DNA of 64,000 nt, from contig NZ_SUPL01000001.1 of NCBI RefSeq assembly GCF_005047595.1, positions 434,001 through 498,000 of the forward strand. Direction: 5' to 3'. Each line of letters starts with the position of its first letter. Positions within the stretch are counted from its first letter, which is position 1. Under the pieces are notes generated by a model. The model was not told the DNA's origin. It saw nothing but the letters and a program-made list of their open reading frames with translations, and did not search any database. Position numbers and translations under genes: made by a program. Source of the DNA: Pontimicrobium aquaticum (GTDB lineage Bacteria > Bacteroidota > Bacteroidia > Flavobacteriales > Flavobacteriaceae). This document shows positions 8,252 through 17,393 of this stretch, in pieces.

Positions 8252-9139
8252 ATGAATACATTACAAATAAATAATCTTAGTAAAACTTACCCTAATGGTG
8301 TTAAAGCACTAAACAGGATCAATTTAAAGATCACTAACGGAATGTTTGGCTTACTAGGTGCAAATGGTGCAGGAAAATCATCATTAATGCGAACTATTGC
8401 ATCGTTACAAGAACCCTCTTCTGGAAGCATCACATTTAACGATTCGGATATTGTTAAAAATCCAGAACATATAAGAAAGCATTTAGGATACTTACCTCAA
8501 GAGTTTGGCGTATATCCAAAAATTTCGGCTGAAAAGTTACTAAACCATTTAGCTGTTTTAAAGGGAATACTAGACAAAAAAGAACGCAAAGAACAAGTTA
8601 CTGCATTATTACAGCAAGTAAATTTATATCAGCACAGAAAAAAATCTGTTTATACATTTTCTGGAGGAATGCGTCAAAGATTTGGAATTGCACAAGCTTT
8701 GTTAGCAAACCCACAAGTCATTATTGTTGACGAACCGACTGCAGGTTTAGATCCAGAAGAAAGTAACCGTTTTTTAAACTTATTAAGTGAAATAGGCGAA
8801 AATGTTATTGTTATCCTCTCTACACATATTGTAGAAGACGTAAAAAACTTATGCCCTAGAATGGCTATCCTTTCTGATGGGGAAATTATTTCGCAAGGAA
8901 ACCCAACAGAATTAGTAGCAAGTTTAGAAGGTAAGGTTTGGACTAAAATTATACCAAAAAAGGATATTGAAATTTACAAAAAAGCGTTTGACGTTATTTC
9001 TACAAAACTAATATCTGGAGACACACAAATTAGAGTATTATCGAATTCAAAGCCAGAAGAAGGTTTTAGCTTAATCACTCCTAATTTAGAAGATTTTTAT
9101 TTCGCTACACTTTTTAATAATCAACAAAAAAAGGCCTAA
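8252..9139 (+). CDS. ABC transporter ATP-binding protein
   Basis: ATPase subunit of 295 residues. The Walker A is GANGAGKSS, the ABC signature is FSGGMRQRFG, the Walker B is VIIVDEPTAGLDP and the switch His is in ILSTHIVEDV. It resembles the CcmA/NatA-type ATPases that work with large ABC-2-like permeases. Residues about 225-295 form a C-terminal extension after the nucleotide-binding domain. The stop is three bases before the permease/peptidase gene, so both proteins almost certainly form one complex in the inner membrane. Confidence 0.93.
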   Translation: MNTLQINNLSKTYPNGVKALNRINLKITNGMFGLLGANGAGKSSLMRTIASLQEPSSGSITFNDSDIVKNPEHIRKHLGYLPQEFGVYPKISAEKLLNHLAVLKGILDKKERKEQVTALLQQVNLYQHRKKSVYTFSGGMRQRFGIAQALLANPQVIIVDEPTAGLDPEESNRFLNLLSEIGENVIVILSTHIVEDVKNLCPRMAILSDGEIISQGNPTELVASLEGKVWTKIIPKKDIEIYKKAFDVISTKLISGDTQIRVLSNSKPEEGFSLITPNLEDFYFATLFNNQQKKA

Positions 9140-9142
9140 GTT

Positions 9143-12100
9143 ATGTTTAAGCAATTATTTAATTTTGAAATTTTTTATCAATTAAAACAACGTGCATTCC
9201 CAATATTTGCACTCTTGTTTCTAGTGTTAGGCATATTTGTTGGAAGGCAAGGTTTTGCTCCAACAGGCGTTAATTTCAATTCTGTCTATCAAGTCTATTT
9301 TCATACAAGCCTTTTTACCTTAGGCAGTGTTTTTATTATTATGTTTTTTGCTATTAGTGCCATACTAAGAGACAAGCAACACAATATGGAAGGCCTTATT
9401 TATAGCTCTTCAATAAAAAAAGCACATTATTTTTGGAGTCGTTTTTTAGGAACGTTCGTTTTTAGCGTATTAGCATTTTCACCATTTGTAATTGGATATA
9501 TTTTTGGAAATTATTTTTCTGATTTAGATCCTGAACGTATTGCAAGCTTTAAATTATTAACCTATTTGCAACCTTGGTTGTATATGGTTTTACCTAATAT
9601 TTTTTTCTGTTCTGCCATAATATTTTCTGTTAGTACATTAACAAAAAACAGTACTGCAACTTATGTAAGTGCAGTGTTTGTTTATATGTTATATTTTGTG
9701 AGCTCCCTCTTTTTAAATTCACCAATGTTAGCACAAGCTGTTCCTGCATCTCCAGAAAGTATGGCAATTGCTGCTGTAGCAGATCCTTTTGGAATTGCCG
9801 CATTTTTTGAACAAACGCAGTATTGGACAGCTTTTCAAAAAAACACACAGCTACTTTCTCTTTCTGGTTTGTTTTTATTGAACAGATTTGTTTGGGTATT
9901 AGTTTCTGTTGGCATATTACTAATAACATACAGATTGTTCTCTTTTAGAAAAATTTCAAAAAAAGTAAAGAAAGAACCAAAACAAAAAAAGGAGAAGGTG
10001 CAATGGTTAGCATATCAACCAAAAAAAGGATTACACAATTTTAAAGCACAAAGAATGGCCTTTATATCTCTTTTAAAATTAGAACTAAAAAGTGTTTTTA
10101 AGAGCTTGCCTTTTATTGCAGTCTTGTTAATGTGGTTGTTTATCGTATTCTCAGAATTATATTCAACTGTAGTTAGTGGAGGAGCCTATGGTGTAAGTGT
10201 ATATCCTTTTACTAATCAATTAATGGATTTAATTGTAGATCCATTAACAATTTTTAGTTTAATTTTAATTATTTATTACAGTGCAGAAATTGTTTGGAAA
10301 GAACGCAGTATAAATTTTAATAGCATTATTGATGCAACACCAGTAAAAAACTGGGTATTCTTTGCATCTAAGTTTACAGCATTAGTAGCATTGCCTATAC
10401 TATTAATTACTTCTGGTATTATAATGTGTATCGCATTTCAGGTTAGTTTAAACTATACAAACTTTGAATTTAGCTTGTATGCATCTTTATATTATCATTA
10501 CGGAGTACAATTGGTTGTATTTTCTATGATTGCCTTATTTGTAAACAGCTTCGCAAAAAGCAAATACATTGGCATGGGAATTTTTGGTTTAATCGTACTG
10601 TTAAGCATGAAATCTGGGTCGCTAGGGCTGGAACACCCTTTAACAAGCCTTGGGTTTATGCCAAGAATTGGGTACAATAACATGGACGGATTTAATGGTG
10701 TTTCAAACCTTTTTAACCACCTCTCTTTGTATTGGTTAGCCTTAGGTTTATTGTTAACTTTTATTTCATTTAAAATTTGGAATAGAAGTGTTGTAACAAA
10801 CCTTGGTTTTAAATTAAAACAGCTAAAAAATGGTTGGACACCTATTCAAAAAGTAGCACTTACATTTTGTGTATTGCTATTTGTTGGAGCTGGCAGTTTG
10901 GTTTTTTACAACGTGAATATTGTTTCTAATTATGAAACCTTAAAAGACAATCTAGATTTTAGTGAAAACTATGAACGAAAATTTAAGAAGTATGAAAGTT
11001 TAGAAAGGCCTGTTCCTATATCAGTAAAAACAGAAGTGGCTATTTATCCAAAAGAAAGAACATATACTGTTATAGCCAATCAAATTTTAATAAACAAAAG
11101 TGAAGATCCATTAACAGAAATATTTATAACTGAAAGAGTTCCGTTAAAAAACGTCAAGATAGAAAACGCACGTTTGGATAACCATGATGCCTTTTATGGA
11201 ACCTATTTATTCAAGCTGAACAATCCTTTAAAACCAGACGATTCGATAAAATTTAAGTACGAATTAAAGAAAGATTTAAAAGGATATGAAGAAGATAATT
11301 CTATTATAAACAATGGTACTTACATTAACCGATTTGCCAATTTTGAACCAATGCTAGGGTACAGTTCTGGACTAGAAATAACAAACCATATTGAGCGACA
11401 AAAAAGGAATTTGCCAGAACGTTTAGAAGAAGATAATTCAGATGCTCATATCGTATTAGAGGACTTCAAATATGAAAAAATAAACTTTGAAACTATTATC
11501 TCTACAGATAGTGACCAAACTGCCATAAGTTCTGGTCGTTTAATAAAGCAATGGACAAAGGATAATAGAAATTATTTTCATTATAAATCAACCCATAAAA
11601 TCATGCCTACTGTAGGTTATTTCTCTGCTAAATATAAAACACAGAAAACCGACTACAAAGGAGTTTCAATAGAGCAATATTATGATGTAAATCATGATTT
11701 TAATATCGACAACGTTGAAAACAGTGTAAAACAAACCTTAGATTATTGTCAAGAAAACTTTGGGTATTATCCTTTTGATCATGTACGAATTGCAGAAGTT
11801 CCTTCACACTGGCCATTCGGAGGTTTTGCTCATCCTGGAGTTATCAGTATGAATGAGGACAGATTATATTTATCTGATGTAAGTAACAAAGAGACTTTTG
11901 ATTTAGTTGCAAAACGAACCATACACGAAGTGGCTCATCAATGGTGGGGACATATATTATCTGCTAAACCAGTAGCAGGAGGTTCGCTATTTGTAGAAGG
12001 ATTTGCAAAATATACAGAAGCTGTTGTTATGGAAAGATTGTATGGAAAACGAGCTTTATATACTTTGAGTGAAAATGTTAGGTCTAGGTATTTCTCTGGA

Positions 12101-12703
12101 AGAGCCTTTGATGGTGATTTAGAACCTCCAGTATATAAAGTACATGGACAAAGTTATATCTCATACGGAAAGGCTTTAACTGTAATGCTTGCTTTAAGAG
12201 ATTTAATAGGTGAAAATGAGGTAAATAAAGTTCTTAAAACTATTACAAATAGGTATCGTGGCTCTAATAAGCTAGACGCTACTACAATTGAGTTATTAGA
12301 TGAAATATATAAAGTAACACCAAAAGCATATCATACATTAGTTGACGATTGGTTTAAAAAAGTAATTACATATGATTTAGGTATTGAAGAAAGTTCTTAT
12401 AAAAAGCTATCGAATGGAACTTATGAAGTTTCGGTAAAAATTAAAGCAAACCGATTTGAGATGCAACCTTCAGGTAAAACCAAAGAAATTGAAATGAATG
12501 AGCCTATAAAAATAGGCGTTTTCACAAAACATCCATCACTGGTGAAAGATGATAGCCCAATTTTGCATTACAAATCCTCAAAGATTGACAAAGAGTTTAC
12601 AGAAATAAAAATTATTGTAAACGAAAAGCCTGCTTATATTTCAATAGATCCTTATGGAACCAGATCTGATGAGAATTTAGTTGATAACACTAAGTCACTA
12701 TAG
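9143..12703 (+). CDS. ABC-2-type permease fused to an M1-family aminopeptidase domain
   Basis: A 1186-residue two-part protein. Residues about 1-590 contain two blocks of about six transmembrane segments each, resembling a duplicated ABC-2 permease. Residues about 600-1186 form an M1-type peptidase. The zinc motif HEVAHQWWGH is followed by Glu in FVEGFAKYTEA after 19 residues; classical M1 enzymes have 18, so this belongs to a divergent subfamily. A GGFAHPG-type segment occurs where M1 enzymes carry GAMEN. The partner ATPase is encoded three bases upstream. Substrate and whether the peptidase faces the periplasm are not determinable, although the topology suggests it. Control by the divergent LytTR system is plausible. 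Confidence 0.88.
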   Translation: MFKQLFNFEIFYQLKQRAFPIFALLFLVLGIFVGRQGFAPTGVNFNSVYQVYFHTSLFTLGSVFIIMFFAISAILRDKQHNMEGLIYSSSIKKAHYFWSRFLGTFVFSVLAFSPFVIGYIFGNYFSDLDPERIASFKLLTYLQPWLYMVLPNIFFCSAIIFSVSTLTKNSTATYVSAVFVYMLYFVSSLFLNSPMLAQAVPASPESMAIAAVADPFGIAAFFEQTQYWTAFQKNTQLLSLSGLFLLNRFVWVLVSVGILLITYRLFSFRKISKKVKKEPKQKKEKVQWLAYQPKKGLHNFKAQRMAFISLLKLELKSVFKSLPFIAVLLMWLFIVFSELYSTVVSGGAYGVSVYPFTNQLMDLIVDPLTIFSLILIIYYSAEIVWKERSINFNSIIDATPVKNWVFFASKFTALVALPILLITSGIIMCIAFQVSLNYTNFEFSLYASLYYHYGVQLVVFSMIALFVNSFAKSKYIGMGIFGLIVLLSMKSGSLGLEHPLTSLGFMPRIGYNNMDGFNGVSNLFNHLSLYWLALGLLLTFISFKIWNRSVVTNLGFKLKQLKNGWTPIQKVALTFCVLLFVGAGSLVFYNVNIVSNYETLKDNLDFSENYERKFKKYESLERPVPISVKTEVAIYPKERTYTVIANQILINKSEDPLTEIFITERVPLKNVKIENARLDNHDAFYGTYLFKLNNPLKPDDSIKFKYELKKDLKGYEEDNSIINNGTYINRFANFEPMLGYSSGLEITNHIERQKRNLPERLEEDNSDAHIVLEDFKYEKINFETIISTDSDQTAISSGRLIKQWTKDNRNYFHYKSTHKIMPTVGYFSAKYKTQKTDYKGVSIEQYYDVNHDFNIDNVENSVKQTLDYCQENFGYYPFDHVRIAEVPSHWPFGGFAHPGVISMNEDRLYLSDVSNKETFDLVAKRTIHEVAHQWWGHILSAKPVAGGSLFVEGFAKYTEAVVMERLYGKRALYTLSENVRSRYFSGRAFDGDLEPPVYKVHGQSYISYGKALTVMLALRDLIGENEVNKVLKTITNRYRGSNKLDATTIELLDEIYKVTPKAYHTLVDDWFKKVITYDLGIEESSYKKLSNGTYEVSVKIKANRFEMQPSGKTKEIEMNEPIKIGVFTKHPSLVKDDSPILHYKSSKIDKEFTEIKIIVNEKPAYISIDPYGTRSDENLVDNTKSL

Positions 12704-12719
12704 TAGTTAAAAAATGATA

Positions 12720-12773
12720 GATAAAGTTCAAATGTATTAAGTCAATTTCAAGGCTTTACATTTGAACTTTATC
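12720..12773. terminator. Long AT-rich hairpin after the ABC/M1 operon
   Basis: A perfect 17-base inverted repeat (GATAAAGTTCAAATGTA at 12720-12736 and its complement at 12757-12773) surrounds a 20-base loop, 16 bases after the permease stop. It could act as a terminator, although the stem has little G+C and no clean T tract. It could also be a mobile-element scar. Part of the arm (AAGTTCAAAT) resembles the terminal repeats of the element at 17.4 kb. Confidence 0.45.
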
Positions 12774-12915
12774 ATTTAAACCTTTAATCAATCGTTTTAT
12801 TACACACTACTTTACAAATACTCTTAGGCAACACTCAATTTTGGGTTAATTTGAATAACGAATAAAAAACGTTTTTAACAAACAATTGAATTAAAAATCA
12901 CCTCCCTTAACTATT

Positions 12916-14202
12916 TTAAGCGCTTCTTGGCTTAGAAGTTTTTTCAATCAAATTAACCACAACAAAGGCTAAAACAGCTGGCAGTACCCAGCCTAAATTT
13001 TGCTGTGCAAAAGGAATAGTTTCTTTAACGTTTTGCAACCAATTAGCCTCTATTAAAAACCCTAAAAAATCTGGGATGCTAAACACAAAGGTTACTAAAA
13101 CTACGATCTTAAATACTAATTTAGACGCATACTTATTAGGAAGAGTATTTAAGAAAATTAAGACGACAGTTAAAGGGTAAATAAACATGAGTACTGGTAA
13201 TGCCACATCAATGATATATTTCACATTCATTTGACCAATCAATATACCAACCAAACAAGCTACAATAGCAGTAATGGTATAAACTAATTGAGATTCTTTA
13301 AACAAGCCTTTAAAAAAATCTGCAGTACCTACAATAACACTTACTGCTGTAGTAAAACATGCTAACGAAATAAGTACGCTTAAAAATAAATTACCTATGT
13401 TTCCTAAAGTTTTTAAACTTAAACCAGAAAGTAATTCTGGTCTTGAAATTGACGCTTCAAACTCAGTATTGTGCAAAGCACTAACGGCAATCATTCCTGC
13501 ATAAATAATAAACAATCCAAAGGCAGCAACCAATCCAGATTTAGTAATGATGGCTTTTTTGTCTTCAAAAGAAATACCTCCTTCTAAATTGAGCGATATA
13601 ATTACGACACCTCCAATTAAAATCCCTCCAAGCGCATCATAAGTTTGATAACCTTCTAATAATCCAGCAACTAAAGGTGGTGATTTTAAAACCGAAGCAT
13701 TCATGGTTTCAGGCGAAGTAAAAAATCCAACAATTATAATAGCTAAAAGAATCAGCACAATTAAAGGTGTTAGATACTTACCAAGTATGCTTAATATACT
13801 ATCTCGTTTCATTATAAAAATAAAAGCTATACCAAAATACAAACTGCTTGTTAAAAATGAAGGTGTATCAAAAAAAGGCTGAATTGCCATTTCATGAGTC
13901 ACAGCAGCTGTACGAGGAATGGGTAGTGTAATAGCAATAATATACACACATAAACAAAACACCAAACTGAACAAAGGCGAGACTTTATTACCAAAATCCA
14001 GCATTGTGCCTTGTAATTTTGCATGACCAAATAAAGCTAGTAAAGGAATTATTGTTGCAGAAGTAATAAAGCCTAAAGCTACCAACCACCAATCTGGACC
14101 AGAATTAAACCCTAATTGTGGAGGCAAAATTAAATTTCCAGCTCCAAAAAAACTTGCAAAAAGCGCAAAACCAATTATGAATATTGTTTTCTTATTATTC
14201 AT
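12916..14202 (-). CDS. brnQ: Branched-chain amino acid transporter, BrnQ/LIVCS family
   Basis: Inner-membrane symporter for leucine, isoleucine and valine. The 428-residue protein starts MNNKKTIFIIGFALFASFFG and has the family signature GAGNLILPPQLGF, followed by about twelve hydrophobic segments. Length and signature match the family. It is transcribed divergently from the alpha/beta hydrolase gene, with only 40 bases between start codons, so the promoters overlap. No regulator is adjacent. Substrate preference among branched-chain amino acids cannot be read from sequence. Confidence 0.92.
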   Translation of the reverse strand: MNNKKTIFIIGFALFASFFGAGNLILPPQLGFNSGPDWWLVALGFITSATIIPLLALFGHAKLQGTMLDFGNKVSPLFSLVFCLCVYIIAITLPIPRTAAVTHEMAIQPFFDTPSFLTSSLYFGIAFIFIMKRDSILSILGKYLTPLIVLILLAIIIVGFFTSPETMNASVLKSPPLVAGLLEGYQTYDALGGILIGGVVIISLNLEGGISFEDKKAIITKSGLVAAFGLFIIYAGMIAVSALHNTEFEASISRPELLSGLSLKTLGNIGNLFLSVLISLACFTTAVSVIVGTADFFKGLFKESQLVYTITAIVACLVGILIGQMNVKYIIDVALPVLMFIYPLTVVLIFLNTLPNKYASKLVFKIVVLVTFVFSIPDFLGFLIEANWLQNVKETIPFAQQNLGWVLPAVLAFVVVNLIEKTSKPRSA

Positions 14203-14212
14203 TGTATAAAAC

Positions 14213-14220
14213 TATCTTTG
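14213..14220 (+). promoter_or_regulatory. Candidate -7 promoter element
   Basis: TATCTTTG fits TAnnTTTG and lies 22 bases before the hydrolase ATG, inside the 40-base divergent gap with brnQ. A second match, TAAATTTG at 14231-14238, is too close to the ATG to serve as its promoter. Confidence 0.4.
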
Positions 14221-14242
14221 TGAAAGATACTAAATTTGCTCG

Positions 14243-15028
14243 ATGAACGCTTTTGTTTTGTTTAGAAATGCAAAAATCCATTTTAGTGATTATGGAAAGG
14301 GTAAAACAGTTGTGTTATTACATGGTTTTTTAGAAAACTCAACCATGTGGCGCGATTTTATTCCGCAATGGTCCAAAAATAACCGTATAATTTCGGTTGA
14401 CCTATTAGGCCATGGACAAACAGAAAGCATAGGCTACATACACAGCATGGAGCTAATGGCAGAAGCTGTTGCTGAGGTTTTAGCGCATTTAAAAATTAAA
14501 AAAACGACGCTTATTGGTCACTCAATGGGAGGCTATGTAGCTCTCGCTTTTGCTGAATTGTATCCAGACATGGTTAATGGCTTGTGCTTAATGAATTCTA
14601 CTGCTAAACCTGATAGTAAGGACAAACAAAAAAATAGAGATCGTGCTATTGAAGCTGTTAAACAAAACTATAAAACATTTATTAGGATTTCAATTACCAA
14701 TTTATTTAGGCCTAAAAACAGACGTTTGTTTAGCAACGAAATTAAAATTGTTATAAACGAAGCTCTTAAAACACCTGTTCAAAGTATTGTTGCAGCATTA
14801 GAAGGCATGAAAATCAGAAAAGATCGACAGGACATTTTTCATAAAGGTGATTTTAAAAAAATGTTTATTATCAGTAAAAAAGATCCCATTTTAGATTATC
14901 AATCTTTAATTGAACAAGTACCAAATAAAACTATTAAAGTCGTAGAATTACCTGATGGCCATATGAGTCATATCGAAAATAAAGAAGCTTTTTCTTACCA
15001 TATAAAGCATTTCATCGAAAATATTTAA
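14243..15028 (+). CDS. Alpha/beta-fold hydrolase
   Basis: Cytosolic hydrolase of 261 residues. The oxyanion region is VVLLHGFLENSTMW, the nucleophile elbow is IGHSMGGY with catalytic Ser, a probable catalytic Asp lies in ISKKDPILD, and the catalytic His is in LPDGHMSHIEN. It resembles the broad MenH/esterase-like group, and the substrate is unknown. There is no signal peptide. It diverges from brnQ and precedes the first Cys-rich small gene by 62 bases. Confidence 0.88.
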   Translation: MNAFVLFRNAKIHFSDYGKGKTVVLLHGFLENSTMWRDFIPQWSKNNRIISVDLLGHGQTESIGYIHSMELMAEAVAEVLAHLKIKKTTLIGHSMGGYVALAFAELYPDMVNGLCLMNSTAKPDSKDKQKNRDRAIEAVKQNYKTFIRISITNLFRPKNRRLFSNEIKIVINEALKTPVQSIVAALEGMKIRKDRQDIFHKGDFKKMFIISKKDPILDYQSLIEQVPNKTIKVVELPDGHMSHIENKEAFSYHIKHFIENI

Positions 15029-15090
15029 TGTTTTAACGTTTATTTGATTTTTTTTTCTAAGTTTACTACACCCAATAACCAATATAGCTT

Positions 15091-15360
15091 ATGAAAACTT
15101 CTACTTCTTCACAAACCAATTCCGTTTCAAAATTATACTGTAGCATTTTTGGCCATCAGTACGATGTAACCAAATTAGTAACCAAACATGTAAAAGAATA
15201 TACGTGTAAATGCTGTAAAAAGCAGTTAACCACAAACAGTAATGGTAATTTAACAGAGCTTACACCAACATTTCAAGAAATAAATTCAATTTTAGAATAT
15301 ATCCACTCAAAAAGAATGTCTCGTCTTAAGCAAAAAATGTACACCACAACTGCTGCTTAA
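15091..15360 (+). CDS. Small Cys-rich conserved protein, copy 1
   Basis: I do not recognise a named family. The 89-residue protein has the pattern LYCSIFGHQYDVTKLVTKHV, then KEYTCKCCKKQLTTNSNG and ending in a basic tail. One Cys plus a His near the N-terminus and a CxCC cluster (about 37-41) could bind a metal as a short zinc-ribbon-like site; this is inferred from spacing only. It has a clear paralogue 245 bases downstream. It is probably cytosolic. Confidence 0.75.
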   Translation: MKTSTSSQTNSVSKLYCSIFGHQYDVTKLVTKHVKEYTCKCCKKQLTTNSNGNLTELTPTFQEINSILEYIHSKRMSRLKQKMYTTTAA

Positions 15361-15437
15361 TTATTACTAGAAGATACCTTATTTATAGTTTTTGAAACCA
15401 GCATTTTAGCTCAAAAAAAATAAATGTAATTTTTAAC

Positions 15438-15466
15438 AAAGAGTTTAAATTTTATGCTCTTTTTTT
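15438..15466 (+). terminator. Possible weak terminator
   Basis: AAAGAG (15438-15443) pairs with CTCTTT (15457-15462) across a 13-base loop, followed by more T residues. The stem is short and AT-rich, so this is only a candidate for ending the first Cys-rich gene's transcript. Confidence 0.3.
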
Positions 15467-15511
15467 AAGCATTAAATAAAAAAATATTGCTTTCAAAGGA
15501 AAAAACAAACT

Positions 15512-15549
15512 TTTTAACGAATACTTATCGTTAAAACCTATTATTTTTG
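15512..15549 (+). promoter_or_regulatory. Palindromic operator candidate plus -7 box before Cys-rich copy 2
   Basis: A perfect palindrome with 9-base arms, TTTTAACGA (15512-15520) and TCGTTAAAA (15528-15536), surrounds a 7-base spacer. It ends five bases before TATTTTTG (15542-15549), which fits the Bacteroidota -7 consensus. The palindrome therefore occupies the -33 to -10 region where a repressor or activator dimer would bind. The half site TTTTAACG also occurs once in the region upstream of copy 1 (about 15031-15040). Confidence 0.5.
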
Positions 15550-15605
15550 CAAAAAAATATACTTTTAATAATCCCTCAATATTAACTAGCTAAAAACAAA
15601 TAGGT

Positions 15606-15863
15606 TTGAAACAATTATATTGCTCTCTTTTTGGTCATGATTACACAGTAACAAAAAACGTTACTTATCATGTTAAAGAATACACATGTAAGCACTGTAA
15701 AGAACAGGTCACGACAAATGGTAATGGCAAACTAACCTTGTTAACACCAAAGTATAAAGAAATTAACACTGTTCTAGAAAGGATTCATAATAATAGGCTT
15801 AAGAAAAAAAACATTCCTGTTATAGATTTAAGTGAAAGTCCGTTATTCCGAATCGCTAAGTGA
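15606..15863 (+). CDS. Small Cys-rich conserved protein, copy 2
   Basis: Paralogue of the 15091-15360 gene. The 85 residues share the LYCSLFGHDY start, the HVKEYTCKHCKEQVTTNGNG core and the EINTVLERIHNNRL end. Here the cysteine cluster is CKHCK, a clean CxxC, which supports a metal-site reading better than the CKCCK of copy 1. The start is TTG at 15606, at the same alignment position as the Leu-Tyr-Cys segment of copy 1, so this copy lacks the first dozen residues of its paralogue. Its end overlaps the convergent thiL by 21 bases. A palindrome and promoter box precede it. Function unknown. Confidence 0.72.
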   Translation: MKQLYCSLFGHDYTVTKNVTYHVKEYTCKHCKEQVTTNGNGKLTLLTPKYKEINTVLERIHNNRLKKKNIPVIDLSESPLFRIAK

Positions 15864-16895
15864 ATTCCATCCTTGCGCTTTTAAAGGTATTTTTTCGTCT
15901 GCTCTTGTAACCAAATGCATTCCTGCATTTTTTTCTGTCATATAACCAATAACTGTTAAGTTTGGGTTTGCTTTTATTTTTGGGAAATCTTTCTGGGAAA
16001 TTGTCATAAGCAACTCATAATCTTCACCTCCATTTAATGCAATAGTTGTACTATCAATATTAAATTCTTCGCAAGTAGAAATTACCTGAGGATCTAAGGG
16101 TATTTTATTTTCGTAAAGATCACAACCAACATCACTATGTTTGCACAAGTGAATAATTTCTGAAGACAACCCATCACTAATATCTATCATCGAGGTAGGT
16201 TTTACTTTTAAATCCTTTAACAGCTTTACTATATCTTTTCTGGCTTCTGGTTTTAACTGACGCTCAATAATATAAGTATATTTATCTAAATCTGGTTGAT
16301 TATTCGGGTTCACCTTAAACACTTCTTTTTCTCGTTCCAAAACCTGCAACCCCATATATGCACCTCCTAAATCGCCTGTTACAACTAATAAATCGTTTGG
16401 TTTAGCTCCTTTTCTAAAAACCACATCATCTTTATTTACTTTACCTATAGCTGTTACTGAAATTAACAACCCAGAGGTGGATGACGTTGTATCACCTCCA
16501 ACAACATCAATGTTATAAATATTAGCTGCTGCTTCAATTCCTGCGTAAAGTTCTTCTAATGCTTCCAACGGAAACCTATTAGACACAGCTATAGATACTG
16601 TTATTTGAGTAGCCATAGCATTCATAGCATAAACATCAGATAAGTTAACCATGACCGCTTTATAACCCAAATGCTTTAAAGGCATATAGCTTAAATCAAA
16701 ATGTACACCTTCAACTAATAAGTCGGTAGAAACTACCACTTTTTTATCTCCAAAACTTAAAACAGCAGCATCGTCACCAATACCTTTAACAGTCGTTTTT
16801 TGCTGTATTTTAAAGTTTTTGGTTAAATGATCTATTAGCGCAAATTCGCCCAAACTACTTAATGGTGTTCTTTGTTGGTTTTTATCTTCTATCAT
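15843..16895 (-). CDS. thiL: Thiamine-monophosphate kinase
   Basis: Phosphorylates thiamine monophosphate to thiamine pyrophosphate, the last step of cofactor synthesis. I start it at the ATG at 16895, giving MIEDKNQQRTPLSSLGEF and about 350 residues; the upstream start at 16913 would add six non-conserved residues. Family motifs are GIGDDAAVL, STDLLVEGVHF, the AMATQITVSIAVSN region, VGGDTTSS and ISDGLSSEI, typical of the PurM/ThiL ATP-binding fold. No other thi gene is adjacent. Confidence 0.94.
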   Translation of the reverse strand: MIEDKNQQRTPLSSLGEFALIDHLTKNFKIQQKTTVKGIGDDAAVLSFGDKKVVVSTDLLVEGVHFDLSYMPLKHLGYKAVMVNLSDVYAMNAMATQITVSIAVSNRFPLEALEELYAGIEAAANIYNIDVVGGDTTSSTSGLLISVTAIGKVNKDDVVFRKGAKPNDLLVVTGDLGGAYMGLQVLEREKEVFKVNPNNQPDLDKYTYIIERQLKPEARKDIVKLLKDLKVKPTSMIDISDGLSSEIIHLCKHSDVGCDLYENKIPLDPQVISTCEEFNIDSTTIALNGGEDYELLMTISQKDFPKIKANPNLTVIGYMTEKNAGMHLVTRADEKIPLKAQGWNSLSDSE

Positions 16896-17067
16896 GCCGC
16901 AAAGATATAGCAATTACTTTTATTTACTAGTAAATGATTTGTTATTAAACCGTCTTGAGTGCTTCATGGAAAAAATCAAGTATTTTGGAATTTAATGATA
17001 ATAAGTATCTATAATGAATGTATTAACTATTTATTATAGACAGACATAGACTGCATCTACACCACAT

Positions 17068-17393
17068 TTAGTTAAAAACCGTTTTTATCCAACCTTCAAT
17101 TGTTGTTAAATAATCAGGGTGCAATTTTGACCAGTAAGGAAAATCACTGTCTCCAACATTATACATAGAATGAGATGCTCCTTCTGTTAAAACGGTTTTA
17201 AATTATTATTACCTGATTTTTTAATAGCTTTAGAAATGAGTGAATAGCTATTATTAGGTATTATTTCATCCATGGTTCTCTGTACAATCAAAACAGGTTG
17301 CTTGGTGATTTCAAAATAAGGTATTGGAGTATATAAAAGTTTTTTATCTATTTGAACTTGATCCAAATTTGGCACCCATATATTAGTGAATGA
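17068..17393 (-). pseudogene. Alpha/beta hydrolase remnant (C-terminal part, frameshifted, cut by an inverted-repeat element)
   Basis: The minus strand reads TSFTNIWVPNLDQVQIDKKL and continues through QPVLIVQRTMDEIIPNNSYS until a stop at about 17187. In another frame it resumes at TVLTEGASHSMYNVGDSDFP and ends with a TAA at 17068-17070. Joined, this is the C-terminal quarter of a dienelactone-hydrolase/prolyl-oligopeptidase-like protein, with the acid residue region (MDE) and catalytic His (ASHSMY). The break lies in a run near 17185-17195. The N-terminal part is missing; the reading frame runs straight into the inverted-repeat element at 17394, so the element probably truncated the gene. Confidence 0.75.

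Noticed and set aside
12720-12773. Attachment site for an integrative element
   Set aside because: It is a single long hairpin with no integrase, tRNA or flanking direct repeat; terminator or element scar is more likely.
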